Assembly: GCA_030374765.1 (NCBI GenBank)
Contig: JARGXX010000099.1
Location: 372,001-436,000, forward strand
Direction: 5' to 3'
DNA: 64,000 nucleotides
Source of the DNA: Agarophyton chilense
Lineage: Eukaryota > Rhodophyta > Florideophyceae > Gracilariales > Gracilariaceae
In this document: in pieces, positions 31,865 to 44,011 of the stretch
How positions within the stretch are numbered: the first letter of the stretch is position 1
How the letters are laid out: every line of letters starts with the position of its first letter
Notes under the pieces: generated by a model
What the model saw: the letters and a program-made list of their open reading frames with translations, nothing else
Databases searched by the model: none
Told to the model about the DNA's origin: nothing
Position numbers and translations under genes: made by a program

Positions 31865-33003
31865 CTATATGAATCGGTTGGTGGGTGTTTTTTTACGCCT
31901 GCGCCAGTACCGTAATCGAAAGTTGCGTGGTATATGGTGAGAAGGTTCCCATTTGTCATCTCCAGAGCCATAGTCATACCACCGCACGGAGTAACAAAGA
32001 CCTTCTAGTATTCGTTTGTGACCTACAATGGTGTCGCTCGCGTATTCGGAGGAGGGGACCTCAGAATGCCTGCTTAGTTGAGGTGAAGAGCCCTGCTTTT
32101 GGGCTGCTTTGGTTGCGGTAGGATCTGGAGCGTTCTTCAGTTTTTGCGATTGAACGCTTCCCGTACCCTTTGGTGAAATTAACTTTGGTGCTGGGGGTGC
32201 CGTTCCAAAGATCGGGTCCGCTGTAACTTCACGCATCCCTTGCTGTAATTGGTGATGTATTGGAGAGGGGACTGGGGCAGTTTGAGTTGCTTCAGCCGCT
32301 GATGCAGATGGTCGTTCAGGTTCAGCTTGGTTGTTCTTACAGCCGTCTCGGAGACCACTATGCCCCGTATAACCACCTTTAATAGGGTCTGTTGATACCC
32401 GGTCTAACGATACGGTGTTTTCGAGTCCATCCATTCGAACCGTAACGGTGTACTCATTCGCTGATATCACCTCAAATGGGCCCGTATACTTGGATAGTAG
32501 CTTCGATTTGATGTCAGCATCCATACGAATATCGTCATTTTCTTTGGCTGGTGTCGCTCGCGACCCACTGGGAGAGATATCAATGAAACCATAGTCACAA
32601 ATTTCCACCTTGATAATCCTTTTCACCACTTCGTCGTAGTAAGCTTATAACGCTTTTGGACTACTCTCAATTTGGCATTGGCTTTCTTTAAAGTTGTCCT
32701 GAGCTTGTTGAGTATATTCTTCTTGACCTGAGCGGACGTAAGTGTACCAGCTGCTTGGTTGGTTTCGGATCCTGGTTGAAGGAAAATACCATGAGAGATA
32801 CGGGAGAGAACCATGTCGAAGGGAATAGTCTGCGCAGATCGGTGTACCTGAAGGTTGTAGGCATATGTTAGGGGGTGTACATAATCAGCCAATCCAGTTT
32901 GGGGTTCTTCTACATAGTGTCGTAGTATGGCCACGAGGGTTTAGTTGAAGCGTTCCACTTGGCCGTTCGTCTGCAGCTGGTATGCAGTGGTGAAGTAATG
33001 CTT
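31865..33003 (-). pseudogene. Gypsy A integrase C-terminus and chromodomain, truncated
   Basis: Reading from 33003 downward, the frame starts in mid-integrase (HYFTT...QTNGQVERFN, with the catalytic Glu kept), meets TAA right after, then continues (32934-32623 and 32629-31865) through the region that contacts DNA. It ends in a chromodomain-like segment (VGHKRILEGLCYSVRWYDYG...DDKWEP) and the tail RLRYWRRRKK. Upstream pol sequence is cut off exactly at the left LTR of gypsy B at 33004. A chromodomain after integrase marks the chromovirus branch of Ty3/gypsy and would guide integration to modified histones. Confidence 0.7.
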
Positions 33004-33450
33004 TGTGAAGGAGCAACGATAACGGTTGAGCTTGTAGGCCGCCGGGCCCTGGGGGAACTGACAGATGCCATGTGGACTGGCCGACCTCAGCTGGACTGAT
33101 TTAGATTATTAATTTATTTCAATTAGTGTAATAGATTAGCATTACAGTGCCAGGGAGATCCCAACGCTTCTCCATCATTATTTATTTGGCTCGAGTGACG
33201 CTTCTCCCTTAGAGTAAGGTAGGAACCGTTAGGATGCTAAATATCCCCCCCTTTGGTATATTAGTTCCACCCATTGGTCTTCAAGCCATCGTTTCCGTAG
33301 CTCCGAGCTGTAGGACTACGCAGTAAGCGCCAGCCCATTACACTAATTACTCTGGGACTGCCGCCGTCAAGGATTCGAACCTTAGGCCCCGTTATACCAC
33401 GCTACGTCCGGTCGAGAGCAGTACGCTGACCTACCAGTCATTGCGTTACA
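33004..33450 (+). repeat. 5' LTR of gypsy B
   Basis: Starts TGTGAAGGAG and ends GCGTTACA. It is similar but not identical to 41248-41693 (several substitutions and a one-base length difference). It contains a tRNA-like minus-strand segment at about 33371-33421. Confidence 0.82.
33371..33421 (-). other. tRNA-like segment inside the gypsy B LTR
   Basis: The minus strand reads TAGCGTGGTATAACGGG..., then CCTAAGGTTCGAATCCTT. The second part fits a T-arm/B box (GGTTCGAATCC) and the first a D-arm/A box, but the anticodon arm is missing. The 3' LTR copy (about 41611-41660) keeps TAGCGTGGTAGAGC and the same T-arm. It is not a functional tRNA; it may be a relic or internal RNA polymerase III signal. 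Confidence 0.4.
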
Positions 33451-33574
33451 TTTTGGTCTACCGACTTAGAATCCTCTAGGAATAATTGAACGTAACTCTG
33501 GAACGAAGAATTATCCGGATTCTAATCATTGGTTTATTCCCCAACGGACCAGAAGAACAGAAGCAATCGCCAAT

Positions 33575-35676
33575 ATGGATGCAGTAAACACACCAAACCG
33601 ACCAGACCGTAGGACTCACACGACAGGAACAGTTGCCACTGCAACGCCGACGATGTCGTCTGAACCACAGGTTGATAATGTTAGCTACTGCAGGAGCACG
33701 AGAAGCCTGCCCCAAGGAGTACTGACTCCCCTGGACGACCCTGAAAGGATTCGCCGAGAACAAACGGTAGCAGCGCGTTTACGAGAACGCCTCACCAGGG
33801 CCACCTCTAGGCCAGGACCACAACAAGGGGAACCCCGTAAGACCGAAAGGATTAGAGAGAATACTCCCAGAGGGCTTGCCGACCTTCTCTGGCACCGTCT
33901 CCGTGAGCTCTGCTCAGCCCATGTGGATTCCATTGTGGACATGCAACTCGCCACGGCGATCGCTGACAATACGGATTTTTTTATTCTTAGACTCCCTCAT
34001 TCAGGCCGTTCAAGGAGCAGTCAACCGCCACTCAGGCAACAACGCGGTCCCTAGAACCACTCCACGAGTCATCCATCCGGCTTCAATATGGAAACCCCCT
34101 ACCGAAACCCCAAGAGTGGCGGTATTACCGCCCCTCGCCGGGAACACCATCAGGAACATCCAATGGAAGGACAATATAGGAGCAGAAGAGAAGCTCCGCG
34201 TCTAGAAGAGAGACAGATTGCCGTACCCAAAAAGACAATATGAGGTACAGTGACCTCAGGGGTCCATCGGATCTGAAAGATATATCGATTCTTTAGGTCC
34301 CTACGACGCTAGAAAGAAATAAAATAACCGCAGCAGAAAGAGGAACAGAAGAAGCAAAAGAAGAGTCCATTCGGACGCGAATGATTCCAAATCGGCCTCG
34401 ACCGAAATGACCGACTCGGAAGTGGATGAGGCTGCTGTTCGAGGCCTCAGACCACTGACAACCACAAACGAACTTTTCTTTAAGGTTCTAGACTGCCGGA
34501 ATTACCGGCTGGCCAACAGATCCGCGAAATATTCTGGTTCGGTGGCTCGAAGAGTCGCCAAATGGGCCAAACGGATGCAACTAACCATTACGGACAAGTT
34601 CTCGTGTTCCGATCCCATTACTGTCCTTAGATTTCTTAGTTTGTTCCGTACGGCCTGCGATCAGAGCGGTGTCCACGAGGGCGTTGCACTGTACCTTTTT
34701 TCAATTCTTACTTACAGGACAGGCGTGTGACCGAGTGGCTTCGAAGATATCTGGCACAACTGACCTCGTGGGTGCTCAAGACCGTGAGCTCCTCAGTTCA
34801 TACCCTCAGGTCGTTCATTACCTCTTGGAAACTTACGCCACGGACGACCTTATAATGGATGCCCACCAGGAAGTAATATCCTTTAGGCACAGCTCCAACA
34901 TGACCGAATCGGCTCTTGCAGACGACCTATGGGAGAAGGCTTACCGATTTGGAAACGTGTTCTCCGAAGGACGGCTTAAATGTCACTTCATCACGGGATT
35001 AATCTTTGCCATTCGGACACAAGTCCGCGATTATCACACGGAAACCCCACAATACTCCTTCCGAAGGCTCTTTACTTATGCCGAAGGTTATGGCAAAACC
35101 TGCACGAATTCCAGGTGAGACGCTGATATATCCGGAGGACACGCAACTCTATTGCAGAACCCCAACCAATCCCATTTCGCTAGCTCCACGGAATCTGACA
35201 TGGATGCATCACTCCACTGCCCCGCTTCGGGAGATGTCCTCGCGGTCAATTTCTGTACTTCTCCGTCCGTGCCCCCATCATATACCTCTCAGGGAACTAC
35301 AGCGACCACTGGACCACCCACAACCAAGTATTCTCCCTTTCCGCCCCGAAAGGACGTTTTTGTTCGCGCCCCAAGGGCTTTCTTCCTCTGCCTTTCGATG
35401 GCCCTACCTTGTGACTGTACGAGGTATCTGCCTGAAAATGCACGTAAAAACCTCCTAGCCCTCAGGGAAGAGAATTAACGGGTGCGGAGATCCGAAGGAA
35501 TGTTTAACAGGGCACATCAACGAACCACAGGGACCCCTGGAAGCTCACGCTATGCCACGCCTCCGGATACTCCGATCAAACCCCCACTGGTCCACGCCAT
35601 TGTAGATCCCACGGAAGACCCGGAAGAGAAATCTTATCCTCACGAACAAACGGAAACCGCATCGGAAAACTCTTAG
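33575..35676 (+). pseudogene. Gypsy B Gag, broken
   Basis: Fragments at 33575-34054 (ATG at 33575), 34407-34730, 34669-35118 and 35482-35676 are in order but in different frames. The first is Arg/Thr/Pro-rich. The middle ones match the minus-strand gag fragment at 41694-42230 (PLTTTNELFFKVLD... and YPQVVHYLLETYATDDLI against YPQV-DFL-ETYETDELI). No zinc knuckle was seen in the readable pieces. Confidence 0.65.
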
Positions 35677-35726
35677 GGGGACGACGCGAGGCAGATACTC
35701 ACTCTTTAAGCCCCTGCCTCTACCAA

Positions 35727-38036
35727 TTGGACGGTCATGAGCCAAAGAGCTCCTCACCTCCCAATACAAACCACCCACAATGGACCATTCAGAATGAACC
35801 GGAATTGAAACACAGTAACGACCCTGTCTGTATCCTTAGAAAAGAGAACTATAAAGCTCCAGTGACGGTAGGATCTCGTTCCAACAACTCTCGAGTGACC
35901 ACAGCCGTATTGGACACAGGCGATGGTCCCAACTTGGTCCATCCTAAGCTGCTCCCACTAGGGTGGCAAGATTTCGTTCAGGCAAGGAAGACCCCCAGGA
36001 TTACCGACGCATCACGTAGACCAATGGACATTAAAGGGATAGTACCACTTTACCTCCAGGCAGGACAATTCAAAGTCCGCACGTGGTTCTTTGTATGTCC
36101 TAACTTGGGTGCTCAGGCAATCCTAGGGACCTCCTTTATCGATCGATATATTTAGGCCATTTATCCAGGCCTTAAAAAAGTCGAGTTTTACCGCGCACCT
36201 TATATCTCCATAATTGGTTCAACCCCAGGTCCAGAAGCTAACCGCCAACGAGCGGTTGTCTCCGAAAACACGAAGTCCAATAAGGTTCGCCTGTCAAAGG
36301 CCAAAACAATACCGCCAATGTCCCAAATCGCTGTATCGGTCCATTCCCAGTTTTCAGGTCTGGTAACGAGTCATAATCACCCGAAAACGGTTCTGAAGCA
36401 CCTTACCTTGATGGCCAATGGAGTAATGAACATCCACCCCAACAGGTACTTTTTGGTCACAATCAGTAACTTCAGAGATAAACCCGTGCGTTTAGCAAAA
36501 GAAACAGTGATTGGTATCACTCCACCCGCGCCCGTGGCCATTATGGAGGCCCAAATTGATAATCTTGCAACGCCAACTCCCGACGAGGACGTCGACTCTT
36601 GCGAGGGGACGGTCGCCATCTGCGAAGAATTCGAATCCTATAGGCCCCGGGTACTTGATCTCCTCAGGGAATACCGGGCCATGTGATCAGGTAGATTGGG
36701 CACAATCAGAGCCACTACACACTGCATTAACCTTCAGGATGATGCTAGACCACAGTTCCAGCACGCATACAGTACAGGCATTAAGGGTAGGGAAATCGTC
36801 GCCGACCAGATGGACAAGATGCGCAAAGCTCAAGTCATAAAGCCGGCGCCTCAAAACAAATCCGAATGGGCAAGTCCCCTTGTCCTCGTGGCTAAGAAGG
36901 ATGACTCCTTCAGGTTCTGGGTCGACTACAGGAAGCTAAACGGCGTAACCAAGAGGGACTCATACCCAATACCCCGCATGGATGACTGTCTGGATTCCTT
37001 AGGCGAAGCTGTCGTATTTATCACACTGGACGCTCGCTCTGGATATTTGCAAATCCCTTTGGCCGAAGATGCGAGAGAGCTGACAACCTTTACCATCCAT
37101 GAAGGTCTATTCAGATTTACTCGTATGCCCTTTGGTTTAAAGAATGCTCCAGCAACTTTCCAACGGGTAGTGGACATCATACTGTCCACAGTCAAATGGA
37201 AGTTCGCCCTGGTCTATTTGGATGACGTTATAATCTTCTCACAAAACGTTAAAAAAACACCTTCGCCACGTGAAGAAGGTGCTAACTATCCTACAGAACG
37301 CTGGAGTACCACTGAAACTCCGCAAATGTGCTTTCTTCCAGGCCTCAGTGTACTATCTCGGTCACATCGTCCTCCCAAGAAAGCTAAAAGTAGCCACACG
37401 GACCACAAATGTGATTCGCCAGGCTAGGCCTCCTAGCATCCACACGGAACTACGATTCTCCGTGCGCTTGTGCAAAGTTTACCGACGGTTCGTCTAAGGG
37501 TTTGCCAAGATCTCGGCCCCTCTCAACTCGATGTTGAAGGAAGGAACACCTTAAGAGTTCGAAGACTTTACCGACGACCAATACGAGGCATTTCAGTCCC
37601 TAAAGAGCAAATTGCTGAACCCCTTTATACTGGATTTACCAAAACCTAATAGGCCCTGTGTCCTGGATACAGACGTTTCTGAGGTCCAGGTGGGATGTGC
37701 AATGCTACAGGAACAGGAGTCATCGAAGGACTATCGACCTATTGGATATTGGAGCAGAACGCTGACCAGCGTGGAGTGCAACTACAGCACCACCGAAAAG
37801 AAATGTCTAGCAATCGTATGGTCCGTATTGACACTCCGACCGTACCTCGAGGGAACTAGGTTTACCATTACATCAGACCAAGATTCACTCCGCTCGTTAC
37901 TCAATATGACCGATGCATCAAGTCGCCTCGCTCGATGGCGACTCAGGCTGTCCAAATAAGACTACGAGATAACCTATAGGCCAGGCATCAAGTACCAGGC
38001 AGCAGATGCCCTCTCGCGAATCATTACTGACGGAAC
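35727..38036 (+). pseudogene. Gypsy B protease-RT-RNase H, broken
   Basis: The protease (35727-36155) has the active site VLDTGDGPN and the tail ILGTSFIDRY. The RT (36696-37427) has DSYPIPRMDDCLD, FITLDARSGYLQIP (first catalytic Asp), FTRMPFGLKNAPATFQR and ALVYLDDVIIFS (YLDD). A frameshift follows at about 37270. RNase H (37612-37959) has CVLDTDVSEVQVG, ACLAIVWS-like KCLAIVWS and TSDQDSL, then a TAA in place of a residue before DYEITYRPGIKYQAADALSR. A stop also separates protease and RT parts. The residues of the RT active site are intact although the reading frame is not. Confidence 0.8.
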
Positions 38037-38366
38037 TGACGACACTCCATTAGACTACCTAATTCCTACCCCCTTTACAGATGATGGACCTCAGGACTAT
38101 ACGGAAACTGATGACCTTATGGGTAAGGTGCAATCGGAGGATCCTGAGGTAAAGGAGAACGAAGTATACCTATTGGACTAGGAGACAGTACCGCCCAATT
38201 CGACACCACGTCAGGTTAGCGCGATAGCCCAGGAGGAAAATGAGCTCCTCCCTAAAACTATTGAGAAACTCCTACAGTCGCAGGTTGAAGATGGGTACTG
38301 CAAGGAAAAGGCACAATTGGTAGGAAGCCCTGGATGCCTGTTCGACTATGACCGATTTCGACTATT

Positions 38367-40065
38367 ATGTCGCCGCTCACCGCTGGATCGGACACTCCAA
38401 CGGGTAAACAAAGTTCACTAAGGGCGAGATTCCTATACCTCGCCCATTTGCCTCGCTTGGCTGGTCACCCTGGAGGCCGACAGATGTACCAGAACCTAAG
38501 AAAGTTCTTCTACTGGCCACTTATGGCGCAGGACCTATGGAAAAAAGCACGGAACTGTTTATCGTGCGCACAAAGCCGCCGAGGGTCTCGCACCAACCAT
38601 CGGGCCAAATTGACGCTGTTTCCCGCCGCAGGTCCGATGCGATTTGTCGCAATGGATATACTAGGACCTTTTCCCAAGTCGTGCCATGGGAAACGGTTTG
38701 TTTTATTTATAACCGAAAGGTTTACCAAACTTACACGAGCCCTACCCCTAGGAGAGGCAACGGCCGCGGATGTTGCCACGGCCTTTTTGTCTCACTGAGT
38801 ATATACATATGGCATGCCACTCTACTACATTACGGATAACGGCAGCCATTTTGTATCCAAATTCTTCTCACCTGTTTGGGAGACCTTAGGTATCCAGCAT
38901 GTGACCACCACGTTGTACCACCCGCAAACCAATGGGCAAGCCAAACGCTTTAACCACACCTTTCTGTAACAATTGGCTCACTACGTATCGGAGCACCAAT
39001 TGGACTGGGACGACTACGTTGAGCCACTGGTTTATGCCTAAAACGCGCGAGTGCACCCTTCCACGGGTACAACACCTTTTCATTTAACGCTAACGAGATC
39101 GCCACCGCCGATAGCGGTTGATCTTCAGCAGTCCATTATTTCCCAGGACATAAGCGAAGGAATGACTCCTACCAAGGCGAAGCGCTACTCGCGACGACCC
39201 ATCGACCGCATTATCCAATCGGCCTAAGCTGTACTGACTAAAGCCCAACGGCGCTACAAGGTCAATTTCGACAAAGCCGTTTGGAACACACCGACCTTTG
39301 GCAAATGAGAATTGATTATCCTGGACCGGCCACCGAAGGACAATGATGAACTCGAGAACACTACGCGGAAGCTCCTTCCCCGCTCTATGGGACCATACAA
39401 AGTCCTTAAGGCCAATCAACACACCATTACGTTACTAATTGACGGCCTACAGGAAGCGGTGTCTATTGATCGGGTCACACGATCCCCCATCTCTCCCGAA
39501 TCACCAAGGTCCTAGTGCCCTGGTCCAACAAAATCAATTACGGCCTCAGGTCGACGCTCAAGTCGCCACACCCTCTAAGGCAGTTCCCGCGGACTCGACT
39601 AGCCCCATGGACCCGATAGTCAATGCCAATGACGATGACCCATCTCTTCCAACCTACTCCAATGGATTAGCCCCTCTGGACCACACTCTGCTGCCGAAGA
39701 ATGAATACCAACCGGAGTATGTGATTGAGCGCATCATACCTGCTGGTCGGGGAGAAGATGAAACTATGCGCTACCGCGTCCGTTGGCTCGGCTACACACC
39801 TGAGGAAGACACTTGGCAAAAGCCTCGAACCCTTCCGGCTAATTCTGTCGCCCTCTATTGGCGCAGAATCAGCCGCACGGAGCACGGCCTTCAGGAGGGG
39901 GCAACCATTGGCCCATATAATACCAAAACGCCTGTCGAAACGCCTCCGGAGACAACGATTCGCCGGAGCGCCCGCATCAGGGGACAAATCCAGTCCTCGG
40001 CGACGCCTGAGGAAAACTTGAGACGCTCTCAAGGGTGGACGCCATCCCGGGGCACGCAAGTTTGA
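38367..40065 (+). pseudogene. Gypsy B integrase and chromodomain, broken
   Basis: Integrase starts with an HHCC finger (HLPRLAGHPGG...NCLSCAQSR) and MDILGPFP with the first Asp. After a stop near 38798, ITDNGSHFVSKFF (second Asp) and QTNGQAKRFN follow, where the catalytic Glu has become Lys. Several further stops lie at 38969-39310. The last readable part (39439-40065) has a clear chromodomain: EYVIERIIPAGRG...YRVRWLGYTPEEDTW. Without the Glu the integrase would be dead even with the frame repaired. Confidence 0.78.
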
Positions 40066-40371
40066 GATACAAGAGCGAACTTGGGAAAACACAAGATTTT
40101 CTTTATTTGACTATCTAGCAGAGGCCGAACAGCCCTCGCCATGTCCTCAAGGTTCGTGAAAGCGCTCCGAACACCAACAGGACTCACTCGGGCGGCGCAG
40201 GAGTAACCCCGTCGTCCTAATTGGAACCGGCAGGAGAAAATCCGGGACTAGGGTCATTCGGGGAGCCTACTGTACCAACAAGACCGGCACTTGCCGGCGG
40301 AGCACGCTTCTTCGGCGGAGATTCACCTGAGGAACTATTGTCACCATAGAAAGCCTCCGGGTCGCTCGAAT

Positions 40372-40962
40372 TTAGACCATACCGGGCATCCAAGTCGGCA
40401 GTAACCCTCTCTGGGACATCACCTGCGCACTATGCTGCAGCATATTGACTATAGCGGTCTTCAGATCCTGACTCTGTTGGACAACCGCGGCGTAGCGCAC
40501 CGAGCTACGCGCCCAGATGAAAGCTTCACTCAAAACTGTCGCAATGTCCATCGAGTCAGTAATACCAACGGGACGGTAGAATGGAATGACGCACTGCCCG
40601 CGGATTTCGTCGAATGATATGGTCATAGTGCTCCCCGGGGCGCTCAGCCGGGAAATGGATAGTAAAACCGACGGAAGCGACAAAGCTCGGAAGGAGAGTG
40701 CCGTATCCGACGGGCTTAAAAAGCGATGGCGGCATCGCGAGCGATCATTGGAGGAATACCGCGACGGGGAAGAAGGAGGATGAAACCGAATCGGACAGAA
40801 TGACCGACGAGGCCCTGAATGGACGAGGCGCGCACCGTAATTCACGACGGACGACGCGCGTAGGGTCGCCAAAGGAGTACCGAAGGATAGGAAAGGCGGC
40901 AAGGAACCCCCCCCGGTGCGCGTACAGTACCTCAGGTGACGAAATTGCCCACCTGGCGCCAA
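40372..40962 (-). CDS. Antisense frame of gypsy B
   Basis: A minus-strand frame lies between the B chromodomain end and the 3' LTR. The first ATG is at 40626 (84 codons); the frame is open upstream to 40962 and is Arg/Ser/Pro-rich there. The C-terminal helix (SSVRYAAVVQQSQDLKTAI, then MLQ) has the same spacing of Tyr, Gln and Met as the homologous part of the frames in A and C (QYMKALNQ...LDMYQLATGQ). The similarity is weak, so homology is tentative; the shared position and orientation are clear. Confidence 0.4.
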   Translation of the reverse strand: MAPGGQFRHLRYCTRTGGGSLPPFLSFGTPLATLRASSVVNYGARLVHSGPRRSFCPIRFHPPSSPSRYSSNDRSRCRHRFLSPSDTALSFRALSLPSVLLSISRLSAPGSTMTISFDEIRGQCVIPFYRPVGITDSMDIATVLSEAFIWARSSVRYAAVVQQSQDLKTAIVNMLQHSAQVMSQRGLLPTWMPGMV

Positions 40963-41247
40963 GGGTCAGCTCTTACGCATTGATACCTCAAAGGATGCTG
41001 GCGATGCAACGCCCCGTCGCTCCCACTGGTAACGAGAGCAACTTACCTCTGGAATGCTCATAAGACGTCGACATGTCGGGCACTGCACCGCTCGTGTCCA
41101 GACCATTAAGACGCTGAGGATCACGACGTTGCGACCCCGAAGGCAAGACTGGAGGTACAGCCTCAGGTCCAGATACAGCCAGGCCCCCAGGAAGGTGTGA
41201 GGGAATTTGGACTTCGCCGTGACGCTCGAATCCTAAGGAGGAAGATA

Positions 41248-41693
41248 TGTGAAGGAGCAACGATAACGGTTGAGCTCTGTAAGCCGCCGGGCCCTGAGGG
41301 AACTGACAGATGCCACGTGGACTGGCCGACGTCAGCTGCACTCATTTAGATTATTAATGTATTTTAATTATTGAATTAGATTAGCATTACTGTGCCAGGG
41401 AGATCCCAGCGCCTCGCCAGTACTATTTACTTGGCTCGAGTGACGCCTCTTCTTTAGAGTAAGGTAGGCACCGTCAAGATACTAAATAACCCTCTTTGGT
41501 ATATTAGTTCCACCCATTGGTCTTCAAGCCATCGTTTCCGTAGCTCCGACCCGTAGGACTACGCAGTAAACGCCAGCCCATTGCATCAAGTACTCTGGGA
41601 GTGCCGTTGTAAAGGATTCGAACCTTAGGACTCGCTCTACCACGCTACCATCGACTGAGATCCGTACGCTGACCCACCAGTCATTTAGTTACA
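41248..41693 (+). repeat. 3' LTR of gypsy B
   Basis: 446 bp, starting TGTGAAGGAG and ending TAGTTACA, similar to 33004-33450 throughout with scattered substitutions, indicating an old insertion. Confidence 0.82.
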
Positions 41694-42230
41694 TTCGCTG
41701 ACGGTGTCCCAGCACCTCAGAGTAGGCTTTTTGAATCAACTCATCGGTTTCATATGTTTCCATGAGGAAGTCCGCCACTTGTGGGTATGGAGTCAGCATT
41801 TCCGTCTGTTCATCATCCACCGCCATGGTATTGCCCTGTCAGCGGCTGTGTAACATGTTGGCAGCCTTATATATGAGGTAAAACTGAAATACCTACATCG
41901 CGGCACCCTCCAAACCCCCATTTTAGTCACAAATTATCTTGAACCTCTGAAGGAATTCGATGATGGCGATGGGGTCGTCTCCCGAGAAACGGTTATCCCC
42001 CATCTGGAAATTATGCTTCCGGTGATGCTTAGTTATCTTCTGAGGCACCTCTTTGGTGTACTCATAGTTCTTGTTCTCCAACCTATAGATTTGGTAGTCG
42101 ACCGCCTTCGTAAAAAGGTCGTTCAACGGAACGATCACCTGTATGTCTAGATCGTTGTCGGAATCTGACTCCGACGAGTCATACAGTTTGGTATTACGCT
42201 TGCGGTTATTATTCTCCTTCTTTCAACGGG
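41694..42230 (-). pseudogene. Gypsy gag fragment right of element B
   Basis: The minus strand encodes a Gag segment homologous to that of gypsy B: 42138-41923 holds PLNDLFTKAVDYQIYRLENK and SGDDPIAIIEFLQRF, and further down YPQV-DFL-ETYETDEL at about 41800-41725. It is cut at 41694 by the B LTR. It may be the 5' part of element A (integrase end at 33003), but the pol region between them is absent, so either B's insertion was followed by a deletion or the two flanks come from different copies. Confidence 0.6.
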
Positions 42231-43546
42231 AATCTTTCCTTCTTTGTCGTACAAGCACCTCCTGGGTATGCTACTGTCTTGTCTCGGGAGCGTGGTGACG
42301 CTCAACCTTAGAAGGTAGACGTAGTAAACCTCAATGGTAATAGGGCACCGTGAAAACCCGCAGGGGCAAACGGCGGGGCAACTAGCCTATACCGTGTAGG
42401 TGAAAGATGGTAGGCGTCGACGCGCGGGAAAGCCTGTGTGGTAGTTGATAAACAATGAACCAAAAGGTATAGTCGTGACCCAAGTGGTGCCTGTCTTTAT
42501 CAGATTAAAATGGGGGAGGTGCAGTCCCCTATATGCAGTGGACTGCACTCTCCAGATCACTCGGGAGGTGCCAGCAAGGCATGGTCTCTGGCCTAGTGTC
42601 AGAGACCTGGACAGCACTGGCTACAGTGCCAGGTGGCCACGCCACTACTGTACTAAAAACAAATATAATTACAATTACATGTACTAACAATTACTCAACC
42701 AGAAGGTACATGTCAACGCTACACGTGGCTGACAACACCTAGATGGTAGCTCGCCCGGAGCTGCAGGGCCGATGATCACTCGCATCCATCACCTACAAGG
42801 CCAGTGTTGTATATTGACAACCTCAAAGGTCAGCCCTTCCGCCACTATACGACAGACGCCCTTCCTACCCGTGAGGCACGCCCCGTGTCTCCTTCCATCA
42901 AACCATAGAGTTGTAGCGAGTGACAGCGGCGCGGTCATCGGAGTGGTGTCTGTGCGCGACGCGCAATCCCTTGAGGTTCAGAACTCGGCGCCAGTATTGG
43001 TTGGGGAGGGCGCGCAACGACGTCGGCGCACGAATTGAGCGACAACCATTCAGGTAGGGACTGTCATGAGGGCGATGAAGTGTAACCAGCGCGCTCTCGG
43101 ACACCTTTTCGGTAGTGGCCCTGTTTGCTTGTGATTCTGCTTCTGCATAGCCCCCTGTCTAACCAAGTTGGTATCTCACCCTTCCGAGTTACTCAAACTT
43201 CAGTTTCCTCCTAGGTCCCTGGGCGCGCCGTCCCGCCTGGTCGTTCCCACGGCTTGACAACCCTTCAGGTATTGCTGCCCTTAATTGGCGTCGTCGCGAC
43301 CGTTACCGTGCTGTCCAACTTTCCCTGAAGGTTTCCTGGCTTCTCGACCTTTCAGGTTTCGTCTACCTCGTAAGGATTGACTGGTGGCGCCGGTGGGACC
43401 AGCGCCTGCGTCGATACAACCATTGAGGTGTTGTCCAGGGTCCGTGGTGGAAGCTTCCGGTTGTGAGACCTTTTTGGTGTTGAGCGGCCCCGTCGATAAT
43501 TGCGCGACCTTTTTCCGGTTTTGCATTATGGTTATACCTCAAGGCG
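42231..43546. other. Unresolved region; likely LTR of gypsy A and/or C
   Basis: No coherent gene. By position this should include the 3' LTR of gypsy C (downstream of its antisense frame) and possibly the 5' LTR of A, but no repeat partner was found. The right half (42960-43546) contains many near-palindromic ACCT...AGGT-type motifs spaced roughly 40-70 bases apart. Confidence 0.3.
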
Positions 43547-44011
43547 ATGACAGGATCGCGCCGCCTCCACGCACGCCTTCGAACCCATTCGGTGCCACGT
43601 CGATGCACCTCGCACCGCATCGTGGATTCGTCACCGCTACCTCGAAGGGGTGGGTCGTCCCCACAAGCAGCACCAGCGCTCGAGAGACGTGAGATTCCGG
43701 TCACCACTGAGGTTGAAGAATTCGGTGATTCCGAGAGGATTGATACCCCTGCAGTTATGCCTTTAAGGTCGGATTGGTCCCGTTCCACGATACCTCAAAG
43801 GTCTGGACCCACTCGCCACCGTACGCTGGCAACTGTTGCACCTGAAAGGTCGATGTCGGTACTACCGGAAAGGTTGGATACGTTGGCCGTCTCCTCAGAA
43901 CGGACCGAGGAGGCGCCACTTCAAAAGGATGAATACCCGCTGGTGTTCACCGCGGCGGTGGAGGTCGAGCCATCACCTCGTTCGTCGGATCGAGCTATGG
44001 CCTTCCCAACC

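Larger units (their letters stand above)
33004..41693 (+). mobile_element. Ty3/gypsy chromovirus (element B), degenerate
   Basis: LTRs at 33004-33450 and 41248-41693 (447 and 446 bp, TG...CA) enclose gag, protease, RT, RNase H, integrase and a chromodomain on the plus strand, plus a convergent minus-strand frame before the 3' LTR. RT before integrase defines Ty3/gypsy. Many stops and frameshifts are present. The flanks differ (TGCTT left, TTCGC right), so there is no target duplication. The left flank is gypsy integrase and the right flank gypsy gag, both on the minus strand, so B probably sits in a recombined or deleted older element A. Confidence 0.85.

Noticed and set aside
33371..33421. 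A functional tRNA gene on the minus strand
   Set aside because: The anticodon arm and a proper acceptor stem are missing, and the sequence is part of a repeated LTR.
31865..42230. One simple nested event: gypsy B inserted into gypsy A
   Set aside because: No target duplication exists and A would lack its whole protease-RT-RNase H region, so a deletion or recombination must be invoked; not asserted as a simple insertion.
42960..43640. A CRISPR-like or tandem array of ACCT...AGGT motifs
   Set aside because: Spacing is irregular, the repeat is too short and variable, and the genome is eukaryotic; kept only as a composition signal.
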